Assembly: GCF_014268745.2 (NCBI RefSeq)
Contig: NZ_JABWRB020000001.1
Location: 682,001-746,000 of the forward strand
From: Pseudomonas zanjanensis
GTDB taxonomy: Bacteria > Pseudomonadota > Gammaproteobacteria > Pseudomonadales > Pseudomonadaceae
Length of the DNA: 64,000 bases
Reading direction: 5' to 3'
This document shows, in pieces, positions 17,820 to 27,148 of the stretch. The translations under genes and the position numbers were made by a program. The first letter of the stretch is position 1. Each line of letters begins with the position of its first letter. The notes beneath the pieces were generated by a model. That model made no database searches, was not told where the DNA came from, and saw only the letters and a list, made by a program, of their open reading frames with translations.

Positions 17820-18761
17820 ATGACACAACCCATTGTCGTGGCGGCACTGTATAAGTTCGTCACCCTTGAAGATTACGTCGAGCTGCGTGAGCCCCTGCTC
17901 AAGGCCATGCTTGATAACGGCATCAAAGGCACGCTGCTGATCGCCGAGGAAGGCATCAACGGCACGGTCTCCGGCACCCGTGAAGGCATCGACGGGTTGA
18001 TGGCCTGGCTCAAGAACGATCCGCGCATGGACGACATCGACCATAAAGAGTCGTACTGCGACGAGCAGCCGTTCTACCGCACCAAGGTCAAGCTCAAGAA
18101 AGAAATCGTCACCCTCGGCGTCGAAGGCGTGGACCCGAACAAGCAGGTCGGCACGTACGTCGAGCCACAAGACTGGAACGCGTTGATCAGCGATCCGCAA
18201 GTGCTGTTGATCGACACCCGCAACGATTACGAAGTGTCCATCGGCACCTTCGAAGGCGCCATCGACCCCAAGACCACCAGCTTTCGCGAGTTCCCCGAGT
18301 ACATCAAGGCCAACTTCGACCCGGCCAGGCACAAGAAAGTCGCGATGTTCTGCACCGGCGGCATTCGTTGTGAAAAGGCTTCCAGCTACATGCTGGGCCA
18401 AGGCTTCGACGAGGTCTATCACCTCAAGGGCGGCATCCTGAAATACCTCGAAGAGGTGCCTCAGGAGGAAACCAAGTGGCGCGGCGACTGCTTCGTGTTC
18501 GATAACCGCGTGACCGTTCGCCACGACCTCAGCGAAGGGGACTACGATCAATGTCACGCTTGTCGTACGCCGGTGAGCGTCGAAGACCGCGCCTCGGAGC
18601 ATTACGTGCCTGGCATCAGTTGCCCGCATTGCTGGGATAAGCTGAGCGAGAAAACCCGTCGCAGCGCCATCGACCGGCAGAAGCAGATCGAGTTGGCCAA
18701 GGCGCGGAACATGCCGCACCCGATCGGCTACAACTATAAGCAAACATCTTCCGAGGCTTGA
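17820..18761 (+). CDS. trhO: Oxygen-dependent tRNA uridine(34) hydroxylase, rhodanese family (313 aa)
   Basis: The N-terminal acylphosphatase-like region (1-100; '[20 protein letters not shown]') is followed by a rhodanese domain with the catalytic loop CTGGIR (178-183) and a second Cys at 184. The C-terminal segment has a Cys cluster ('CHACRTPVS', 'CPHCWDK'). This is the YceA/TrhO architecture; TrhO hydroxylates U34 to ho5U in tRNAs using oxygen. ATG at 17820 is preceded by a GGAG-containing leader (CACCTGGAG). The DsbA-family gene follows after 3 bases, indicating an operon. Confidence 0.93.
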   Translation: MTQPIVVAALYKFVTLEDYVELREPLLKAMLDNGIKGTLLIAEEGINGTVSGTREGIDGLMAWLKNDPRMDDIDHKESYCDEQPFYRTKVKLKKEIVTLGVEGVDPNKQVGTYVEPQDWNALISDPQVLLIDTRNDYEVSIGTFEGAIDPKTTSFREFPEYIKANFDPARHKKVAMFCTGGIRCEKASSYMLGQGFDEVYHLKGGILKYLEEVPQEETKWRGDCFVFDNRVTVRHDLSEGDYDQCHACRTPVSVEDRASEHYVPGISCPHCWDKLSEKTRRSAIDRQKQIELAKARNMPHPIGYNYKQTSSEA

Positions 18762-18764
18762 ACC

Positions 18765-19400
18765 ATGGCGTCACGCCTGCTCTACGTGATGGACCCGATG
18801 TGCTCCTGGTGCTGGGGCTTTGCACCGGTGGCCGAGGCATTGGTCGAGCAGGCGCAGGCCGCGGGCGTGGAATTGCACCTGGTGGTGGGCGGTTTGCGCA
18901 CCGGCAGTGGTTCGGCGCTGGAGCCGACCACCCGGCGCTACATTCTTGAGCATTGGCAGGCGGTGACCCAGGCCACCGGCCAGCCCTTCAAGCTTGAAGG
19001 GGCGCTGCCGGACGGTTTCGTCTACGACACCGAACCAGCCTGCCGGGCATTGGTGACGGCCCGCAGCCTCGCCCCGGACTTGGCCTGGAAGCTGGTGAAG
19101 CTGATCCAGCAGGCCTTTTATGTGCAAGGCCGCGACGTCACCCACGCCAGCGTCCTGGTGGAGCTGGCCGAACAGGCCGGGTTGCCACGCATCGAATTCG
19201 CTGCCGCTTTTGACCGCGCCGACCAACACGCGGCCACCGCGGCGGATTTCACCTGGGTACAGGACCTGGGCATCGCCGGGTTCCCCACGCTGTTGGCTGA
19301 GCGCGACGGCCAACTGGCCTTGCTGACCAACGGTTATCAGCCCCTGGGCCAGTTGTCGCCGTTGCTGGGCCGATGGCTGGAGCGCGCGACCTGTGCCTGA
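18765..19400 (+). CDS. DsbA family thioredoxin-fold protein (211 aa)
   Basis: The thioredoxin-like start 'LLYVMDPMCSWCWGF' contains a CxxC redox pair (Cys13, Cys16). The helical insertion and the cis-Pro region 'IAGFPTLLAERDG' fit the FrnE/DsbA-like family. There is no signal peptide, so a cytoplasmic oxidoreductase or isomerase is expected. It starts 3 bases after trhO and its last codons overlap the GTG start of the ABC transporter by 8 bases, so the three genes are probably co-transcribed. The partner substrate is unknown. Confidence 0.87.
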   Translation: MASRLLYVMDPMCSWCWGFAPVAEALVEQAQAAGVELHLVVGGLRTGSGSALEPTTRRYILEHWQAVTQATGQPFKLEGALPDGFVYDTEPACRALVTARSLAPDLAWKLVKLIQQAFYVQGRDVTHASVLVELAEQAGLPRIEFAAAFDRADQHAATAADFTWVQDLGIAGFPTLLAERDGQLALLTNGYQPLGQLSPLLGRWLERATCA

Positions 19401-21219
19401 GCGGCCGCCAGACCCATCGGCCTCGCGGCGCATCGATCGGTTGAGCTGGGCGGAAATCCGTCGCCTGGCCCTCACCCATAAAAAAGCCCTGTGGATCGCC
19501 AACGGCGTGGCCGTGCTGGCGACGCTGTGCAGCGTGCCGATCCCGTTGTTGTTGCCGCTGTTGGTGGACGAAGTCCTGCTGGGGCACGGCGATGCGGCCT
19601 TGAACGTCATGAACCATGCATTGCCAACGGCGTGGCAGAGCGCTGCTGGCTATATCGGGCTGATGTTGCTGGCGACCCTGGCCCTGCGCTGCGGCGCCTT
19701 GCTGTTCAACGTGCTGCAGGCGCGCTTGTTCGCCAGGCTGGCCAAGGACCTCGTCTACCGCATTCGCATCCGTCTGATCGAACGTCTCAAGCGAATCTCC
19801 CTGGGCGAGTACGAAAGCCTGGGCAGCGGCACGGTGGCGGCCCACTTGGTCACCGACCTGGACACCCTCGACAAATTCATCGGCGAAACCCTCAGCCGTT
19901 TCCTGGTGGCGATGCTGACCTTGGTGGGCACCGCCGGGATCCTGGTGTGGATGCATTGGAAACTGGCGCTGCTGATCCTGCTGTTCAACCCGCTGGTGAT
20001 CTACGCCACGGTACAGTTGGGCAAGCGGGTCAAGCACCTCAAGAAACTGGAGAACGACAGCACCTCGCGCTTTACCCAGGCCTTGACCGAAACCCTGGAC
20101 GCCATCCAGGAAGTGCGCGCCGGCAACCGCCAGGGCCATTTCCTTGGGCGCTTGGGAATGCGCGCCAAGGAAGTCCGCGATTATGCCGTGAACTCGCAGT
20201 GGAAAACCGACGCCTCGAACCGCGCCAGTGGTTTGCTGTTCCAGTTCGGCATCGATATTTTTCGCGCGGCGGCCATGCTCACCGTGGTGTTTTCCGACCT
20301 GTCCATCGGCCAGATGCTGGCGGTGTTCAGCTACCTCTGGTTCATGATCGGTCCGGTCGAGCAGTTGTTGAATTTGCAGTACGCTTTTTACGCCGCCGGC
20401 GGCGCCTTGAACCGCATCAATGAACTGCTGGCCCGGGCCGACGAGCCGCAGTACACCGGCGTCGTCGATCCGTTCAAGGGCCGTGACACCGTGGGCATCG
20501 AGATCCAAGGGTTGAGTTTCGGTTACGGCGAGGAGTTGGTGCTCGACCAATTGAACCTGTCCATCTCTGCGGGGGAAAAAGTCGCCATCGTCGGGGCCAG
20601 TGGCGGCGGCAAGAGCACTCTGGTGCAGTTGCTGCTCGGGCTGTACACGCCGCAGTCGGGCAGCATTCGTTTCGGCGGCGCCACGCAGCAGGAGGTTGGC
20701 CTGGAAACCATTCGCGAGAACGTCGCTGTGGTGCTTCAGCATCCGGCGTTGTTCAACGACACGGTGCGGGCTAACTTGACCATGGGCCGTGAACGCAGCG
20801 ACGAGGCCTGCTGGCAGGCGCTGGAAATCGCCCAACTCGACGCCACGGTACGGGCGCTGCCCCTGGGCCTGGAAAGCATCGTTGGGCGTTCCGGGGTACG
20901 GTTGTCCGGCGGGCAGCGCCAACGGCTGGCCATTGCCCGCATGGTATTGGCCAATCCTCGGGTGGTGATTCTCGACGAAGCCACCTCGGCCCTGGACGCG
21001 GCCACCGAGTACAACCTGCACCAGGCCCTGGCGCGTTTTTTGAGCGCGCGTACCACCCTGATCATCGCCCACCGGCTCTCGGCGGTGAAGCAGGCTGATC
21101 GGGTATTGGTGTTCGACGGTGGGCGAATCGCCGAAGACGGCGACCATTTGCAACTGATTGCCGAAGGGGGCCTGTACGCTCGGCTCTACGGTCATTTGCA
21201 ACAAATACAGCAGCCTTGA
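19393..21219 (+). CDS. ABC-type exporter, fused membrane and ATP-binding domains (608 aa)
   Basis: This is a half-size ABC exporter. Six membrane helices occupy roughly residues 30-310. The ATPase domain carries Walker A 'GASGGGKST', the signature 'LSGGQRQR', Walker B 'RVVILDEATSALD' and 'IIAHRLSAV'. It would work as a homodimer in the inner membrane; lipid, peptide or drug substrates cannot be separated by sequence alone. The GTG start overlaps the end of the DsbA-family gene, implying translational coupling. The order matches the stretch preceding rbdA in P. aeruginosa. Confidence 0.9.
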   Translation: MPERPPDPSASRRIDRLSWAEIRRLALTHKKALWIANGVAVLATLCSVPIPLLLPLLVDEVLLGHGDAALNVMNHALPTAWQSAAGYIGLMLLATLALRCGALLFNVLQARLFARLAKDLVYRIRIRLIERLKRISLGEYESLGSGTVAAHLVTDLDTLDKFIGETLSRFLVAMLTLVGTAGILVWMHWKLALLILLFNPLVIYATVQLGKRVKHLKKLENDSTSRFTQALTETLDAIQEVRAGNRQGHFLGRLGMRAKEVRDYAVNSQWKTDASNRASGLLFQFGIDIFRAAAMLTVVFSDLSIGQMLAVFSYLWFMIGPVEQLLNLQYAFYAAGGALNRINELLARADEPQYTGVVDPFKGRDTVGIEIQGLSFGYGEELVLDQLNLSISAGEKVAIVGASGGGKSTLVQLLLGLYTPQSGSIRFGGATQQEVGLETIRENVAVVLQHPALFNDTVRANLTMGRERSDEACWQALEIAQLDATVRALPLGLESIVGRSGVRLSGGQRQRLAIARMVLANPRVVILDEATSALDAATEYNLHQALARFLSARTTLIIAHRLSAVKQADRVLVFDGGRIAEDGDHLQLIAEGGLYARLYGHLQQIQQP

Positions 21220-21410
21220 GTTTCCGGCGGTTTTCTGCGCTTAGTATCGGAAAAAAAGCAGGCAAACCCGCTGTTTTTCCCAAATTCCACGCAAAGTCTG
21301 TCGATCTGTTCATCCATTCATTCGATGGGTCGAAAACTAGCCTAGGCTATTGAGTCAGGAGTGGAATTCTGGCGGGTGTTCGTCCGCAATACCTGTGTGC
21401 AAGGGACCTC

Positions 21411-23870
21411 ATGAAGCAAAAGCAGACTCTCGGAACACCACGGCTGCTGGGTATCGTCTGGCCCTTTATCGCCGTTGTGCTATTTCAGGCATTGCTCGGC
21501 GGCGTCAGCCTATACGTATTGTCTGCGGTTCGCGGCTATGTGGCGGGGGAGAGTCTCTGGTCCAAGGGGCAGAAAGACGCCATCTATTACCTCAACCTCT
21601 ACGCCGACAGCCGCGATGAGGCGATTTTCCGAAAATTTCAGCAGGCCATCGCCGTGCCCGAGGGCGGCCACGAATTGCGGGTGGCGCTGGACCGTGAGCC
21701 GCCGGACCTGGAGGCCGCACGGGCCGGCATCCTCAAGGGCGGCAATCACCCGGACGATGTGTCCAGCCTGATCTGGCTTTATTTGAATTTCCGTCACTTC
21801 AGTTACTTGGAAGAAGCCATCGATCTCTGGACGGTGGGCGACGGCTACCTGATCGAATTGAATAACGTCGCCCGGCAGATGCACGGCAGCATCGCCGCGG
21901 GCCAGGCCTCGGAGGTGGACATCCGCGGCTGGAAGGCCCAGATCTTTGCGATCAACGATTCCGTGACCCCGGCTGCCAAGGCGTTCAGCGACGCACTGGG
22001 CGAGGGCTCGCGTTTCATCCTGCGGCTTCTGCTGGTGACCAATTTCGCCACCGCCCTGGGGCTGATCGTCCTGGCGCTGTTGCGTACCCATAAGTTGCTG
22101 GCCCAGCGGCAGGTGTTCGCCAATGCGCTGCAGATGGAGAAAGAACGAGCGCAGATCACCCTGCAATCCATTGGCGATGGGGTGATCACCACCGACGTGG
22201 AAGGGGCCATCGCCTACATGAACCCCGCTGCCGAAGCGATGACCCATTGGAAGGCCGAACACGCCACGGGCTTGCCCTTGGCCGCGCTGTTCAATTTGCT
22301 CGATGACAATGCCCAGACCGAAGGGCTGACCTTGATCGAGCACATCCTCAGCGGTCGACTCAGTGGCGCCAGCGAACATTCGAAACTGATCCAGCGCCTG
22401 GATGGCAGCACGGTCTCGGTCACCCTGGTGGGCGCGCCGATCCGCCATGCTGGCAAGGTCAGCGGCGCCGTGCTGGTGCTGCATGACATGACCCAGGAGC
22501 GGCAATACATCGCCAACCTGTCGTGGCAGGCCACCCACGACGCCCTGACCGGCCTGGCCAACCGCCGGGAATTCGAGTATCGCCTCGAGCAGGCCCTGCA
22601 CAACCTCACTCGCCAGGTCGGTCGTCATGCCTTGATGTTTCTCGACCTGGACCAGTTCAAGCTGGTTAACGACACCTGCGGCCACGCGGCGGGAGACGAG
22701 TTGTTGCGGCATATCTGTGCCTTGTTGCAATCAGGGCTGCGGGAAAACGACACCCTGGCCCGGTTGGGCGGCGATGAGTTCGGGATCCTGCTGGAGAACT
22801 GTTCGCCGGAGGCTGCGGAAAAGATTGCCGAAGGGCTGCGCCAGACCGTGCAGAACCTGCATTTTGTCTGGAAGGGCCGGCCGTTCGTGACCACCGTGAG
22901 CATTGGCCTGGTGCACATCGCCCAGACCCCGACGACCCTGGAGGCATCCCTGCGGGCCGCCGACATGGCCTGTTATATGGCCAAGGAAAAGGGGCGCAAC
23001 CGGGTCCAGGTCTATCATGCCGACGACTCGGAGTTGTCCCTGCGTTTTGGCGAGATGGCCTGGGTCCAGCGCCTGCACATGGCTTTGGAGGAAAACCGCT
23101 TTTGCCTGTACGCCCAGGAAATCGCCGCGCTGGGCCCGGGCGATCATGGTGGCGGGCACATAGAAATCCTGCTGCGCCTGCATGACGAAGCCGGGCGGAT
23201 GATCCTGCCGGACAGCTTCATTCCCGCGGCGGAACGCTACGGGCTGATGACATCCCTGGATCGTTGGGTAGTGGAAAACGTCTTCAAGATCATCCGCCAG
23301 TGCCTGAATGAATCGCGACAGGGGCCCATGGCGATGTGTGCGATTAATCTGTCAGGCACAACTATCGGAGATCAGGCGTTCCTCGACTTCCTGCGTAAAC
23401 AGTTCGCCGCCTACTCGATCCCGCCGGAAATGATTTGTTTTGAAATTACAGAAACCAGCGCTATTTCGAATCTCGGCAGTGCGATCCGTTTTATCAATGA
23501 ACTCAAGAGCTTGGGATGTTATTTCTCGCTGGATGACTTTTGCGCCGGAATGTCTTCATTCGCTTACCTGAAACATTTACCTGTAGACTTCTTGAAGATC
23601 GACGGGAGTTTCGTAAAGGATATGCTGGACGACCCGATTAACCGTGCAATGGTCGAAGTGATCAATCACATCGGTCACGTCATGGGTAAGCGCACGATTG
23701 CCGAGTTTGTAGAAACCGCCCAGATCGAGCAGGCATTGTTGGAGATTGGGGTGGACTACGCTCAGGGGTATGTGATCGAACGCCCGCAATTGTTTACCTG
23801 CGACACGTTGCAATGTCGGCCGGCCCGGCCCCAGCCGTTGTTATTCAAGGCCCCCGGCACGTTCCGCTGA
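21411..23870 (+). CDS. RbdA-like membrane PAS-GGDEF-EAL c-di-GMP protein (819 aa)
   Basis: Two membrane helices (about 14-38 and 203-225) enclose a periplasmic domain. They are followed by a PAS domain ('SIGDGVITTDVEGAIAYMNPAAE'), a GGDEF domain with an intact RLGGDEF site, and an EAL domain. An I-site RxxD (REND) lies five residues before GGDEF, so product inhibition is plausible. The EAL signature reads E-I-L-L-R and the loop DDFCAGMSSF, a variant I associate with the RbdA/MorA group; catalytic acids (INLSG, EITET, DD, KIDGSF, FVE) appear present. P. aeruginosa RbdA lowers c-di-GMP and promotes biofilm dispersal. Gene context supports orthology. Confidence 0.88.
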   Translation: MKQKQTLGTPRLLGIVWPFIAVVLFQALLGGVSLYVLSAVRGYVAGESLWSKGQKDAIYYLNLYADSRDEAIFRKFQQAIAVPEGGHELRVALDREPPDLEAARAGILKGGNHPDDVSSLIWLYLNFRHFSYLEEAIDLWTVGDGYLIELNNVARQMHGSIAAGQASEVDIRGWKAQIFAINDSVTPAAKAFSDALGEGSRFILRLLLVTNFATALGLIVLALLRTHKLLAQRQVFANALQMEKERAQITLQSIGDGVITTDVEGAIAYMNPAAEAMTHWKAEHATGLPLAALFNLLDDNAQTEGLTLIEHILSGRLSGASEHSKLIQRLDGSTVSVTLVGAPIRHAGKVSGAVLVLHDMTQERQYIANLSWQATHDALTGLANRREFEYRLEQALHNLTRQVGRHALMFLDLDQFKLVNDTCGHAAGDELLRHICALLQSGLRENDTLARLGGDEFGILLENCSPEAAEKIAEGLRQTVQNLHFVWKGRPFVTTVSIGLVHIAQTPTTLEASLRAADMACYMAKEKGRNRVQVYHADDSELSLRFGEMAWVQRLHMALEENRFCLYAQEIAALGPGDHGGGHIEILLRLHDEAGRMILPDSFIPAAERYGLMTSLDRWVVENVFKIIRQCLNESRQGPMAMCAINLSGTTIGDQAFLDFLRKQFAAYSIPPEMICFEITETSAISNLGSAIRFINELKSLGCYFSLDDFCAGMSSFAYLKHLPVDFLKIDGSFVKDMLDDPINRAMVEVINHIGHVMGKRTIAEFVETAQIEQALLEIGVDYAQGYVIERPQLFTCDTLQCRPARPQPLLFKAPGTFR

Positions 23871-23915
23871 AACGCTTGTTGATCCGAGAAAATCACAATC
23901 AAAAGGAGCCCGACA

Positions 23916-24719
23916 GTGATCGACACATTCAACCGAACAGGCCCGCTCATGGACGCCACAAGCTATCCGAAATGGGCACAGCAGCTCATTACCGATTGCA
24001 GCGAGAGCAAGCGCCGGGTTGTCGAACACGAACTGTATCAGCGCATGCGCGACAACAAGCTCAGCGCCAAGACCATGCGCCACTACCTCATTGGTGGTTG
24101 GCCGGTCGTTGAACAGTTCGCTTTATACATGGCACAGAACCTCACCAAGACCCGCTTTGCCCGCCATCCTGGCGAGGACATGGCGCGTCGCTGGCTGATG
24201 CGCAACATTCGTGTCGAACTCAACCATGCCGATTATTGGGTCAACTGGAGCGCCGCCCACGGCGTGACCCTGGAAGACCTGCAGGCCCAGCAGGTACCGC
24301 CTGAGCTTCATGCCTTGAGCCACTGGTGCTGGCACACCAGTTCCTCGGACGCGTTGATCGTGGCCATCGCCGCGACCAACTACGCCATCGAGGGTGCCAC
24401 GGGAGAGTGGTCGGCGCTGGTGTGTTCCACCGGTGTCTATGCGGCCGCCTTCGCCGAGGAAGACCGCAAGCGGGCCATGAAATGGCTCAAGATGCATGCC
24501 CAGTACGACGATGCCCATCCTTGGGAAGCCTTGGAAATCATCTGTACGCTGGCGGGGATGAACCCGAGCAAAGCCCTGCAGACGGAGCTGCGCCAGGCCG
24601 TTTGCAAGAGCTATGACTACATGTATCTGTTCCTGGAGCGTTGCATGCAACTGGAACAGTCGGAGACGGTGAGTAAGTCGTCATCCCCCCGCGAGCGCCT
24701 GGCATTGGCCGGGAGCTGA
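23916..24719 (+). CDS. TenA/heme-oxygenase-fold protein with diiron-oxidase-like ligand pattern (267 aa)
   Basis: This all-helical protein is of the TenA/PqqC/heme-oxygenase-like superfamily, often labelled 'TenA family transcriptional regulator' in pseudomonads; there is no DNA-binding domain. It carries a candidate metal-ligand set: Glu101/His104 in 'RVELNHADYW', Glu159 in 'NYAIEGATGEW', and His194-x3-Asp198-x2-His201 in 'HAQYDDAHPWE'. The last motif matches the pattern of heme-oxygenase-like diiron oxidases such as CADD, which suggests an oxygen-dependent enzyme rather than thiaminase; this is inference. The GTG start at 23916 follows AAAAGGAG by 8 bases; an ATG 33 bases later is the alternative. 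Confidence 0.8.
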   Translation: MIDTFNRTGPLMDATSYPKWAQQLITDCSESKRRVVEHELYQRMRDNKLSAKTMRHYLIGGWPVVEQFALYMAQNLTKTRFARHPGEDMARRWLMRNIRVELNHADYWVNWSAAHGVTLEDLQAQQVPPELHALSHWCWHTSSSDALIVAIAATNYAIEGATGEWSALVCSTGVYAAAFAEEDRKRAMKWLKMHAQYDDAHPWEALEIICTLAGMNPSKALQTELRQAVCKSYDYMYLFLERCMQLEQSETVSKSSSPRERLALAGS

Positions 24720-24746
24720 TTACTACCACTACAGATAGCCACAACC

Positions 24747-24835
24747 TGTGGGAGCGAGCCTGCTCGCGAAGCGGTCTGACAGTCGACGGGGAGGTTGGCT
24801 GCAAGGACGCTATCGCGAGCAGGCTCGCTCCCACA
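24747..24835. repeat. REP inverted pair, family A (array unit 1)
   Basis: TGTGGGAGCGAGCCTGCTCG and its inverse with a 50-base centre. This is the first of three successive pairs in the 408-base space between the TenA-like gene and the diguanylate cyclase gene; the arms and centre are nearly identical to unit 2. Confidence 0.93.
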
Positions 24836-24876
24836 GTTGTTTGGGTGAGTGCTGGCCTGTGATCGCCGCAAGACCT

Positions 24877-24965
24877 TGTGGGAGCGAGCCTGCTCGCGAA
24901 GCGGTCTGCCAGTCGACGGGGAGGTTGACTGCTAGGCCGCTTTCGCGAGCAGGCTCGCTCCCACA
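24877..24965. repeat. REP inverted pair, family A (array unit 2, near-copy of unit 1)
   Basis: Starts exactly 130 bases after unit 1. The centre (AGCGGTCTGCCAGTCGACGG...) differs from unit 1 at only a handful of positions, so the two units look like a tandem duplication of a whole REPIN plus its spacer. Confidence 0.93.
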
Positions 24966-25005
24966 GTTGTTTTGGATGAGCGCTGTCTTGAATCGCCTTA
25001 AACCT

Positions 25006-25095
25006 TGTGGGAGCGGGCTTGCTCGCGAAGACTCTGGCACATGCAACATAGTCGTAGGCTGACCCACCGCTTTCGCGAGCAAGCCCGCTCCCACA
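25006..25095. repeat. REP inverted pair, family A (array unit 3, different centre)
   Basis: Starts 129 bases after unit 2. The arms carry the GGGCTTGCTC variant instead of GAGCCTGCTC, and the centre is unrelated to units 1 and 2, so the spacing is kept while the sequence is not. Confidence 0.92.
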
Positions 25096-25127
25096 GATAT
25101 TTCGATATTCTTTGCTGCCGATACTTG

Positions 25128-26054
25128 TCAGCCGGCCATCGCCAGTCGATTGCGACCCTCGCGCTTGGCCACGTACAGCGCGCTGTCGACCCTGCGCAGC
25201 AGGCTCTCCGAGGATTCCCCCGGTAGCAGGGTGGCGCAGCCCAGGCTGACGGTCAGCTCGATCCGGGTGCCAGCGGCGAAGTAATCCTGGGCCTGGGCGG
25301 CATAACGCAGCCGTTCGCCGACCATGGCTGCCGCATCCCGGCTGGTATTGGCCAGCAGGATCAGAAATTCTTCACCGCCGAACCTGAACACCATGTCCAC
25401 GTTGCGCAGTTGGCCCTTGATCGACTCGGCCACGGCCTTGAGCACTTCGTCACCGACGCCGTGACCATGGTTGTCGTTGATGCGCTTGAAATGATCGATA
25501 TCGAGCATCAGCACTGACAAGGGCTGCGAATGACGCTTGGCCATGTCGATTTCCCGCATCAGGGTCTGGTCCATGGCGATGCGGTTGCCAGTAGCGGTCA
25601 GTGGATCTCGCAGGGCGCTACGGGTGGCGGCGCGGTAGAGCAGCGCGTTGCGCAGCGGATACAGCAGCGTCGACATGATGGATTCGAGATCGCTCTGTTC
25701 CGCCTCGATGAAACGCTGGTTGCGGCGGAATACCAGTTCCCCCAGCTGTTCGCCTTCATGGCTGAGGTTGTAGCTGAGGGTGTGATGCCCTCGTTGCCCG
25801 AACTCCAGGCGCAGGTCACTGGCTTTGTGCTGATAGGCCAACGCATCCAGGGGAACCAGTCGCTGAATTTCGCGGAAAAACAGGCCCAGGATGCGCTGTG
25901 GCTCCAGGCTGGTCTGCAATTGCTGGCTCAGTTGTTGGCGCAATTGCGACAGACTGACAGAGCGTGCCGCAAGCGGCGATGGCTGGGCCAGGCCCAGGCG
26001 CTGCAATTTGGCGCTGTCGAAGTCGATCGCGTTGATCTGGGTGGGCGTTTTCAT
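25128..26054 (-). CDS. GGDEF-domain diguanylate cyclase (308 aa)
   Basis: The N-terminal half (1-150) is a soluble, GAF-like region without recognised residues. The C-terminal half is a GGDEF domain with the active site FRFGGEEF and an I-site RNVD placed five residues before it, so both catalysis and product inhibition look intact ('LMLDIDHFKRINDNHGH' binds metal and GTP). No membrane helix is visible, so it should be cytosolic. It reads away from yciK, in the same direction, across a 353-base gap. REP array units lie directly downstream of its stop. Confidence 0.9.
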   Translation of the reverse strand: MKTPTQINAIDFDSAKLQRLGLAQPSPLAARSVSLSQLRQQLSQQLQTSLEPQRILGLFFREIQRLVPLDALAYQHKASDLRLEFGQRGHHTLSYNLSHEGEQLGELVFRRNQRFIEAEQSDLESIMSTLLYPLRNALLYRAATRSALRDPLTATGNRIAMDQTLMREIDMAKRHSQPLSVLMLDIDHFKRINDNHGHGVGDEVLKAVAESIKGQLRNVDMVFRFGGEEFLILLANTSRDAAAMVGERLRYAAQAQDYFAAGTRIELTVSLGCATLLPGESSESLLRRVDSALYVAKREGRNRLAMAG

Positions 26055-26407
26055 ATGGCGTTAGCCCCTAAGCTAAATCTGTCCCGCAGGTTGGGTGTGG
26101 CGACTTTGGGCTGCGCGTCGTACTGGTCCATCAGTCCCGTAGGACAACTGATTTGAGTTTAGTCCGCTTTCCATGGCAGGCATAAGTCTCGTCTCAACGT
26201 CCATTACCTGCCGAACATGGCATGTTTGAAGAGGTTAGAGCGAAAGTCGTGCCATTCGGTTCATTTCAGTAAAAACCGATGAGGAATCAATGGATTGAAA
26301 ACAGCTCGCGATAAGCTTCGGCGACGTGGGCTTGGCGGTTCGCCTGGTTTGGCATGGATCAGGGCCGGTGTCGCGACGGTAAATCGTCGCGCCGCCGGCT
26401 CGGGTCG
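26055..26407. other. Intergenic region between yciK and the diguanylate cyclase gene
   Basis: 353 bases without a convincing gene. It must contain the promoter of the diguanylate cyclase gene. A minus-strand 22-codon frame (26288-26356, reading MPNQANRQAHVAEAYRELFS... to a stop) has no ribosome site and is not called. GTCGCGACGGT/ATCGTCGCGCC near 26371-26392 is a possible imperfect stem after yciK. Confidence 0.5.
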
Positions 26408-27148
26408 TTATTGCGCGTTGAACGCCTGGCCGTTGACGCCGGTGCTGTCCGGGCCCATGAGGTACAGGTAGACCGGCATGATCGCTTCGGGCGTTGGATT
26501 GTTGAGCGGGTTTTCTCCCGGATAGGCCTGGGCACGCATGCTGGTGCGGGTGGCACCGGGGTTGATACTGTTGGCGCGCACCGGGGCGACGGTATCGACT
26601 TCGTCGGCCAGGGTCTGCATCAGCCCCTCGGTGGCGAATTTGGATACACCATAGGCGCCCCAGTAGGCCCGGCCCTTGCGGCCGACGCTGCTGGACGTGA
26701 ACACCACCGACGCGTCCTTGGACAGCTTGAGCAGGGGCAGCAAGGTGCTGGTGAGCATGAACATCGCATTGACGTTGACGTGCATCACCCGCATGAAGTT
26801 CTCACCGGACAACTGTTCCAGTGGCGTACGTGGGCCGATGATCGAGGCGTTGTGCAGCAGGCCGTCCAGGTGACCGAACTCGGTTTCGATCATCGCCGCC
26901 AGTTCATCGTATTGATGCGGCAGGGCGGTTTCGAGGTTGAACGGGATCACCGCCGGCTGCGGGTGACCGGCCGCTTCGATTTCATCGTAGACCTGGGTCA
27001 GGTTGGCTTCGGTCTTGCCCAGCAGCAGGACGGTGGCACCGTGGGCGGCGTAGGCTTTCGCAGCAGCGGCACCGATCCCGCGACCGGCGCCGGTGACCAG
27101 GATCACCCGGCCATTGAGCAGATCGGGGCGGGCGGAATAATCAAACAT
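26408..27148 (-). CDS. yciK: YciK family SDR oxidoreductase (246 aa)
   Basis: This is a classical SDR with 'VTGAGRGIGAAAAKAYA' near residue 20, 'GLLHNASIIGP' in place of NNAG, Ser in 'VVFTSSSVG' and the catalytic 'YGVSK'. It is the YciK group of putative NAD(P)-dependent oxidoreductases, of unknown substrate. It lies downstream of mupP on the same strand, with a family B REP pair between them, in the conserved mtaD-ubiG-mupP-yciK order of pseudomonads. GAGG precedes the ATG. Confidence 0.9.
   Translation of the reverse strand: MFDYSARPDLLNGRVILVTGAGRGIGAAAAKAYAAHGATVLLLGKTEANLTQVYDEIEAAGHPQPAVIPFNLETALPHQYDELAAMIETEFGHLDGLLHNASIIGPRTPLEQLSGENFMRVMHVNVNAMFMLTSTLLPLLKLSKDASVVFTSSSVGRKGRAYWGAYGVSKFATEGLMQTLADEVDTVAPVRANSINPGATRTSMRAQAYPGENPLNNPTPEAIMPVYLYLMGPDSTGVNGQAFNAQ

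Noticed and set aside
19249..21204. 651-codon minus-strand frame opposite the ABC exporter
   Set aside because: Same GC-driven antisense openness; the plus-strand gene has all ABC motifs.
24747..25095. Possible CRISPR array (regularly spaced palindromic repeats)
   Set aside because: The units are inverted REP pairs of about 90 bases with near-copied centres, not short direct repeats with unique spacers; no cas genes are near.
26288..26356. 22-codon minus-strand frame after yciK
   Set aside because: No ribosome site, no conservation that can be judged, too short to call.
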